64,000 bases of DNA from contig OX155980.1 of NCBI GenBank assembly GCA_944548615.1, positions 64,737,595 to 64,801,594 of the forward strand. Direction: 5' to 3'. A program made the translations under genes and the position numbers. Under the pieces are notes generated by a model that saw only the letters and a program-made list of their open reading frames with translations, did not search any database and was not told the DNA's origin. The stretch is from Micropterix aruncella. Its lineage: Eukaryota; Arthropoda; Insecta; Lepidoptera; Micropterigidae. Each line of letters starts with the position of its first letter. Position 1 is the first letter of the stretch. Shown piece by piece: positions 55,380-64,000 of the stretch.

Positions 55380-57655
55380 CATGTTTGAATTTTCAAGAAG
55401 ACCTTAGCCGCTTTTTTATTTAATCGAATTAAGTTATATCTTTAAGAATTAATCACTATAAACATTGATTTGCTTACACAAATAACAGGAACCGAATAGC
55501 AAAACCTTCCCTATTGCTTACCAAACCTTACCTATTTGATTCTGTCACCCAACTGGGGCTAGCCCATTTTAGGGTGGACAGGAGAATTGAATCAAATACA
55601 AAAGCTACTCGGTTCCGTTCACCAGAAGAATGATTGTAATCCTTCATCGTAATTCTTCATCATGCAATCGTTCACTAGAGCGTCCCACAGCCCGGAAACC
55701 GGGGACAGCATAATGCTTCTCTTCAGACGTCACCTGCTGTATCTACACCTGCAGTCGCCGCCACCAGGAGACGAAATAAAAGGAAGAAGGTCATCATTAT
55801 TGACTTTTACAAAGAACTATGTAAATATCGTCATTCTATCGACTTTCTATCGATCAAACCTATACATATATCACCTTATATAGCCGTGGTATATAACTAG
55901 TGAAAATAATGCCGGCCCTAAAATAATACGAGGTCATTGGAGGTCAATAAAAGTCTGGTAGGGGTAATATGGTGGTCAATTATAAACCGAATACAACATA
56001 GTTACCTATATACAGAGTCCTACCATTTTCGAAAAATTATTTTTTGTTTTTCTATAAGTTAGGTTGTTCACCCGATTTAAGCAGAAAATGCGTCCTTAAT
56101 TGAATGAAACTCTTTAAACTTATTAAAAGAAAATTTACATTTTTTCTACCATTTACATACATTTATAATTGTTTTTATTTGAAGTAATACACATTTGAGG
56201 TTAAAAAACTTTTACCTTAAAATATTTCTATGAGTTTAATTGAAATTAGAAATCATTTTTCCTGATTTAAATCGGAAAAAAAACAAATTTTCAAAAAAAA
56301 AAACTTGAAAATGGATTTTGTTCATAGGTAAATGTGTTTAATCAATTTGTTATTGGCCGCCCTATTACCCCACCAGATTTTCTATCGAGACACCAATAGC
56401 TACTCCATCTAGTATGCCGCAAAGAATTTAGAAGCTCGCACCCTCTATATGAGTAGCCAAACTGCATCGTCTTGATCAAATTATTGAGTTAATAAACTCG
56501 GAATTTAGTTAGGGTGAACAACATGAAAAGAAAAGCTTAATGGGACGAAATCTATGAACATTCTCGGCGACACCAAGTCTCACGGTCGCTTGTAGGTATT
56601 AATGCTAATGGTGATAGTGGCAGATTGAGCCGTATCAATAACGCATGATTGGTTTATTCGTGGATCCGATGACGTATGGTAAACTTCAACAGGATCGCAT
56701 GGTGCTGAAACGAAATCGAATATCAAACTTGAACGAACTTTTAGCACTCGCACGGAAGTCGTTCGAAACGCATTAACTCGCCCGTATCACTCGCTATATG
56801 AAGACTTACCATGTTTTATGATGCGTTTTGTTGCCCGGTCGTAGCCACGGACTTATAATATGACGAGCTGTAGTACCGCGCCACAGGGTCGTTCTTTATC
56901 TATTAGTCCCGGGCCTGCTTGTAAAAACAATTATGTATATAAGAAGAAATGTTAAAATATTCGTCATTTATAGTATTAATGATTAAACATCTTTTGGGGG
57001 GGGGGGGGCTGTATAGCCTTTGATTCTTTGAAATATATTAGGCTCGGGAAGAAAAGACACTATCATAGTCGTTAAAACTGGCAGGAGGTGGATGGATTGG
57101 TTTCTGTCCTGAACAATACGGTCCTTCAGCCGTCACAGTTAGAATGTACCTACGTCACATCTTTTTCTAGAGCTTGTCGAAAAATTTTTACTAAGCGCCG
57201 TCTATTATAAATATGGGAATGCGGATATTTAGGGAATAAACCATATTTAGGAAAAAACCGTATCAGAATTTGTTCCATGATTCGATAGCATCATACACAC
57301 AAACAGGCATCCAGACACACAAATCGGATATTTATTTTGATATCGTTTGGTTATGCGTTCCTAAATTAGTAATAAATCACTCAAAATCAAAGACCAATAG
57401 ATAGAAGTTGCGTTTTATAATATGTATATATAAAAGAGATGGCCATAGCCTATCACTATCATTAATGGCAGGTTTTTTTTGTCCAGGGATGATTGAGGTG
57501 AATGGCGATCCTGCTTACCTTATCATTGCCGACCTAAGCACATGTACACAGTATACTATGCACATTAGGGGTAGTCGTGACCCCGTTTTCAGGGGTTTGT
57601 GTGCGGCTTCCGTCCGTTGCGGTTTCTAAGACTGGTTTCCCAACTGAGCTGGTTG
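55380..57655. other. Unassigned tract
   Basis: No gene supported. A run of 13 G residues occurs near 56996-57008. The frame at 57408-57629 overlaps an opposite-strand frame and is not recognised. Confidence 0.35.
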
Positions 57656-57658
57656 CAG

Positions 57659-57685
57659 GATCTCTCTCTCTCTCTCTCTCTCTGC
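57659..57685 (+). repeat. (TC)n microsatellite, about 13 units
   Basis: Uninterrupted tc dinucleotides. Confidence 0.95.
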
Positions 57686-57689
57686 ATTG

Positions 57690-58593
57690 ACTGGTGGCCA
57701 ATAGATACATAGGTGGACGTTGCATAAGGGTGTATTTAATGATTTAATGGCATAATATCATGCCATTTCAATGGACCCGAAAATTAGGACTAAATGCGAA
57801 TAGCCGATCCGGATAACCCCCATTGCATTATCATCATCATCAAGGGACGATTTCCGAGACCCAATGGGTTGTCATTTTTACATAAATAGTTAGTTTACAC
57901 AGAATTTAGGCATTATGATGAAAACAAACTTATGAGAAGTGGCATTATGATCGTTCGTATTACAAGTGGAAACAACTCTTATATTCGCAGTAAAAAATGA
58001 CAACATTATAAAATTCACAGATTGAAAAAGAAGAATCCAAATTTAGCCGAAATATAGATTTTGGCAAAAATAATGAATTAATGTCAAAGTATTTGAAATT
58101 CTTGAGAATAAGAGTACCATTAATAATAAAATTGATATTTAAATTTTTTGGGACATTTAGTAATTTTAGATTAATCAAGGTTTACTAAATATCTTCCAGT
58201 GATAAAATCGAACATGTCTTTTTTAGAGTTAGGTTATTCAGTTGAATAATGACATCACTAAGCGTTACTCCAGAACAGCTAATAATTGTTACATATTTTT
58301 GGTTACATTACATTTATTAAAAGAAATAACTTAAATGCCTGATATTATTTTAGTTGAATGTTGAAAAATTAGATTTTTTAAAAATAATTTCACAATGGCT
58401 TTAACAATTTGATAGCCTAATATAGTGCGCATCGCGGCATCGTAACTATTACTGGTAAATTGATTACCAAACAATTGGACGGGTTGCGTTTTGCTTATGA
58501 ATTAGGAGGATATATGTATATACAAAAATATCTAACAAAATGGAGAATGAGAGGTATGAAGGTTCGTAAACCTATAGAAACTCCGTAAAAGTC
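57690..58593. other. AT-rich spacer
   Basis: No supported feature. Confidence 0.4.
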
Positions 58594-58978
58594 GATTTGG
58601 CTATCGTTGACAGCAAACGATGTCTGCGAATGATCAGGAATAAATTAAAATATTATCGGTCAGTAATTTAAACGTCGCTTCAGATTTTACCCGTATACAG
58701 CTTGCTGCAGTGCCCTTATCTTTTATTATGTATAGACTAACGATAGTGTTTTCAGGTAACAATATACACAATGAACAATTAACGATTGAACGATTTGGCT
58801 ATCGTTGACAGCAAACGATGTCTGCGAATGATCAGGAATAAATTAAAATATTATCGGTCAGTAATTTAAACGTCGCTTCAGATTTTACCCGTATACAGCT
58901 TGCTGCAGTGCCCTTATCTTTTATTATGTATAGACTAACGATAGTGTTTTCAGGTAACAATATACACAATGAACAATT
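58594..58978 (+). repeat. Tandem duplication, 198-bp period, essentially identical copies
   Basis: gatttggctatcgttgacag starts at 58594 and 58792. By eye the two copies match base for base for about 186 bases, up to atgaacaatta. The last 12 bases of the first copy (acgattgaac region) differ from what follows copy 2. Very recent duplication, or an assembly artefact. Confidence 0.9.
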
Positions 58979-58979
58979 A

Positions 58980-60600
58980 AACGCCATGCAGTGTTTTCTC
59001 GCCTGGCTTTCGAAAAGATACGGTCATATGACTTTTTACTTTTTCTAAAGACTCATTTTTTGTGTTTTATATGGGTTTATATCCGCGACAGATTCCAGTT
59101 TAGGTTTGTTAAATATTTGACAAAATGAGTGATTCGACAACTGTACCTGTACCTATTCATCGGCATAAGTACCTATACCGCATCAAACACATATTTTAAA
59201 TGCCACTGTTTGGACAAGTAAGCCAATATTTTGTATTTTGTTGAACAATCCCCGGTCTTTATTTGACATAGCAGTACTTTACGATTTTATGAAGTTATTC
59301 TTATATTTTTAACATCTGCCTTATAATCAGATTAATTTACAGACTAAGTTACTTTGATGAGTTTTTGATATTTGAATTATGTGAAATTGTTTAAAGCTAT
59401 TGCATAGAGTTTCGTAATGTAAAATGTATGCGTTAGGAAAGCTTCTAAAACTATTTGCAACATCTTACCAAACGCGTTCTGGCGAACGTGAACTTTTCGA
59501 CTAATATATCAAGCTATCGACCTCATATAATTTGATAAAATACACGCATTTATCTTTACGCTGCGTGTGATAACTTCCCATCGCTCAAATATATCGGCGG
59601 GGCCGCGAGATATTAATATCTATCAAAAATAAATAAAACTGTGAATAAATGATAGAGAGCCGAGTATTAGCAAGGCAACCAAACAAATACGCTGACGCAG
59701 CCGGCACTAATGTTCCCATATGCTCAAAAAGACACTTATTTCTCGATATTTCAAACGTACAAAGAAAAGTAAGGCCTTCATGAAGCAGTTTTATACCTTC
59801 TTACTCCCCTCAAAGACAGGTAAAAGGGACTTGATCGCCGATTTAGCCGCTCGCTCTTTGTTCATTATAAGGTACCACAAAAAAGCGTACAAATGGAACC
59901 CTATCGGAGAGACTTCGTCGTATGTCCGTCTGTCTGTCTGGTTTGCCTAGATATATGTCACCATTCATTATCTCGACTAGTTTTAAAACCATCAACATGT
60001 AACAATCTCAAGAGTCAACATTACAAAAAAATAACGTAAAGAATAAAGGAAAATCAAAAAAGGGTCTGTGATTGACATATTTCTTGAGAAATAAACAAAT
60101 CTATGTACGAAAACCAACGTTGATTTCTCGTCAAGGGAAAGTATTTTAGGGAAAATATAAAAACGATTAGACACGCATTGAGATACACTTATATGTAGAA
60201 TTGGATTTGCAAGTTAAATTTAGAAAATTTTATTTAATTATTTTATTTTATTTAGGATAAGTAATTTTCAATTATTATCTTACATATGTACATACGTAGC
60301 AACAGAATATAAACTTAATAAAGCACAAAATCAGAACTACTACGCACTGCCAGATATTGCCTGGGTTACCTAACTAACCGGGTTACATATTTTTGTTTGC
60401 ATCAACTATTTATTTGTTTTACAAATCTAAGAATATATCTTCATCACAGACTGTGCCTTCACTCAGTCGGCCGTTGCACTTATTTACTTAAACTGTATAT
60501 ACTCCTAAACACAAGCGTACTTAGCTATTTTTTTATTATTTGTTGAGTGGGGCTTTTCTAAGGTCTTTATAAGCCTTGTAATACTGCGACCATTCCTGAT
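58980..60600. other. Unassigned tract with a common repeat module
   Basis: Around 59860-59950 the phrase gtaccacaaaaaagcgtaca, then ggaaccctatcgg and cgtctgtctgtctgg, resembles a module frequent in arthropod repeats (a short frame followed by a GTCTGT run). No gene otherwise. Confidence 0.35.
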
Positions 60601-60614
60601 CTATTGTGTTCGCC

Positions 60615-61764
<1,150 letters not shown>

Positions 61765-62035
61765 TATTGTTAATATTTGATTGGTTTTTCGTAAAATTTC
61801 TTTTTTTAAGAATTCGTTTAAAGGATGACACTTTGATGAAAAAATAAAAATAATAAAAGCCACTTACATAGCTGGAAGGTTTTCCCGGACTGGATTGGGA
61901 AATGCTTATTTTAAATGAGATATATGCCTGGATGAGCACCACTTTCGACAGTGCAATGTAGGTTTAATGGGGATCCCTTTATCGCTAACGATCGCCCTTC
62001 ATCCACATCTCAAAAACAAAGCGTATCCTTTGCAT
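61765..62035. other. Non-repeat island between TA tracts, adjoining the gap
   Basis: About 270 bases of ordinary sequence that do not continue the flanking LINE. Could be an insertion or a misjoin at the assembly gap. Confidence 0.4.
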
Positions 62036-62235
62036 NNNNNNNNNNNNNNNNNNNNNNNNNNNNNNNNNNNNNNNNNNNNNNNNNNNNNNNNNNNNNNNNN
62101 NNNNNNNNNNNNNNNNNNNNNNNNNNNNNNNNNNNNNNNNNNNNNNNNNNNNNNNNNNNNNNNNNNNNNNNNNNNNNNNNNNNNNNNNNNNNNNNNNNNN
62201 NNNNNNNNNNNNNNNNNNNNNNNNNNNNNNNNNNN
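62036..62235. other. Assembly gap (200 N)
   Basis: Exactly 200 N. Probably a placeholder of arbitrary size inside the TA-rich region; distances across it are unreliable. Confidence 0.99.
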
Positions 62236-62443
<208 letters not shown>

Positions 62444-62720
62444 GGTGGTTGGCGTAGTTCTTATGGAGGTTGATATCCGCACATTCAATAATGGCGTATA
62501 CCTCCGCTTGGAATATGAAGGCGTATTTCCCCAAGTTTGTACTTCTTTCGAAGTTTGGTCGCTCTCCATATATACCGCAGCTTACGTCAAGTCCTGATTT
62601 AGACCCATCAGTATACCATTTAAGGCTACCGGCCTCCCAATGAAGTTGGTTTTTTAGCCAGTCGTCTCTGGTCGGCAGTTGCCCTGTAAAAGTTTTCCAA
62701 AGTTTAGGATTGGAAGCATG
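62444..62720 (-). pseudogene. LINE ORF2 RNase H N-terminal half
   Basis: Minus strand: a TRDDWLKNQLHWEAGSLKWY lead-in, then TDGSKSGLDVSCGIYGERP, then [24 protein letters not shown] carries the first catalytic Asp and AEVYAI the Glu of RNase H. The reading runs straight into the TA array at the position of the next motif (S-D-S-Q). It is the upstream half of the gene at 60615-61316. Confidence 0.75.
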
Positions 62721-62759
62721 GTTTTTCTGTTATAGGCTCTGTTTCTATTTTCGTTGTAA

Positions 62760-63640
62760 CCTTTGCGAATACACAAAAAGTTAGGAACTAATTGTTAACT
62801 GTTGAACGCCGTCCGAGCGAGACAGATCGGTGTTTTCCCGGAATTCATTGCCTTTGCACATAGCAGCAAATAAACCCACGATCACAACAAGAAAGACAGG
62901 GCGAGAAAGGAAGAGTCATGCTTGCGGCACATAGCCTAAGAGATGGTGAATACAAATCAGATAGTTTTATGATGAATATACTTACTGTATTTTATTATTT
63001 GTACTATGAGCCCGCATCACAATATGGTCCCGGGAATATTAAAAATGCAAAAAAATTGGTGGGCATCTCGGATTTTAAATCTGTAAAAAATATGAACAAG
63101 GTTGTAAAATGATCCCGCAGTTTAAGAGAAACTTTTTTTTTAGTTTTAGCAAATATATCTTGATGTATTTTTTATTTCTAGGTAGGGATTTGAAACTTAC
63201 GCATCACCTGGAAGAGGCGAGTGCGCGCCGCACGTTTCTATCTGCGCAACATTTTAAATAATTTATTATTTTTTTATTAATGCTATGATTAATAATATTA
63301 TGTGCTTTGGTTGCATTTGGCATACATTTTTGTTAGTGTAGTCTTTTGTTTCAGATTCTGTTGCTTTTCATTTCAGATATGTTGCTTAATAATCATTTTA
63401 CTCTGTAAACTAAACTATTCGTTGTAAATTACGTTGAAAACTCCGTTGAGGAAATTACAAATTTTAAAAGTATACGTTGCTGGGACAAAATTTGCCCTGG
63501 ATCGAATGCAATGTCAGAATAAGCAAAAAGGGGTTAAAAAAATGGTAAAGCAAGGCCTGCCAAGTGGCAGTGTAAATAGTAGTTATAGAGTAGTAATTAA
63601 AATATAAAATATACATATTATTTATACCAACAGAATCGGG
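62760..63640. other. Unassigned tract
   Basis: A 64-codon plus-strand frame at 62918-63112 is not recognised. AT-rich otherwise. Confidence 0.35.
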
Positions 63641-63654
63641 AATTAACCCACCGG

Positions 63655-64000
63655 GCGGGGGGGGGGGGGTTGCTTCCCGATTCCGTTGGTATTTACTGCC
63701 AGAAATTTGGGCCTAATTTTTAATTCCAATCTTTCTTTTGCGGAGCATATTAGCAAGAGAGATGGATGGGGTTTTGCACGGCTCAATGCCTTGTACAGAA
63801 TCCGGGAGTACCTCATTGTCAATGTCCGTATCGTAGTCGTCAATGCTCTGATTTCATCGGCCTTGGACAATTGCGACTGTGTATGTCTTTGTATAAGAAG
63901 ACTGAGCGGATGCTGCAAATAATTCAAAATGTTTGTGGGAGATTTTGCTTTCATTTTCATCCCTGTCATCATGTATCGCCATTTGCCAGCAGAGCCTCCA
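63655..64000 (+). pseudogene. LINE reverse transcriptase C-terminal relic, runs off window
   Basis: A run of G residues (63656-63669) precedes a plus-strand frame reading ARNLGLIFNSNLSFAEHISK, then FARLNALYRIREYL, matching the V-R-(N/D)-LG-x-x-(F/L)-D-x-x-L-x-F-x-x-H-I segment and following helices of CR1/Daphne/jockey-type reverse transcriptases. A shift later the reading continues QIIQNVCGRFCF and HHVSPF near 63920-63985. 5'-truncated and frameshifted; continues beyond the window. Confidence 0.65.

Overview
The window looks like a gene-poor, transposon-filled stretch of an insect nuclear genome, most likely a moth or butterfly. The base composition is AT-rich. It carries a Helitron and Helitron-like repeats with A|TC...CTAG|T boundaries of the kind abundant in Lepidoptera, mariner, CR1-group and RTE retroposons, and a spliced transposase gene with a short intron. 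I found no exon I could assign to an ordinary host gene, no tRNA gene, no CRISPR array and no bacterial-style operon. A 200-N assembly gap lies at 62036-62235. The order assignment is an inference from repeat types.

Layout. 1-5.4 kb: a LINE 3' relic, a dead mariner and a GC-rich hairpin. 5.39-14.6 kb: a large old inverted duplication (arms about 1 kb) with a palindromic MITE in its centre. A nearly intact 5.66-kb CR1-group LINE (8697-14352) sits inside its right arm; the left arm preserves the empty target site, so the LINE ends can be read to the base. 15-20.7 kb: copies of an unnamed GC-rich repeat family (called R here; six copies in the window) and LINE relics. 21030-25521: a CACTG-ended EnSpm/CACTA-like element with subterminal repeat arrays, a two-exon SAM-like gene and a possible transposase tail. 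27-30 kb: a Helitron-like copy, a 1-kb element with about 100-bp terminal inverted repeats, and an R copy. 33.8-35.4 kb: a 5'-truncated LINE with a restriction-like endonuclease. 36.3-40.2 kb: a second Helitron-like copy in the opposite orientation and a complete-ended, internally deleted Helitron. 45-48.2 kb: transposase relics, an R copy and a 5S-rRNA-derived sequence.

48688-51169: the best candidate for a little-described system. It is a 2,482-bp DNA transposon with perfect 37-bp terminal inverted repeats and an AATT target duplication. It encodes a long cysteine-rich protein with three candidate catalytic aspartates, of the type usually annotated only as a DUF7869-like uncharacterised protein. 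It is inserted into an RTE LINE relic. 51.4-64 kb: a MITE, a possible solo LTR, RTE and RNase H-bearing LINE relics, a perfect 198-bp tandem duplication, a large (TA)n array that starts within a conserved RNase H motif, and a further LINE relic running off the end.

The elements form nested insertions rather than a pathway. The useful relations are structural: LINE inside inverted duplication, DNA transposon inside RTE, hairpin and tandem arrays inside the CACTA element, microsatellite inside LINE. Distant-family names rest on motif reading by eye.
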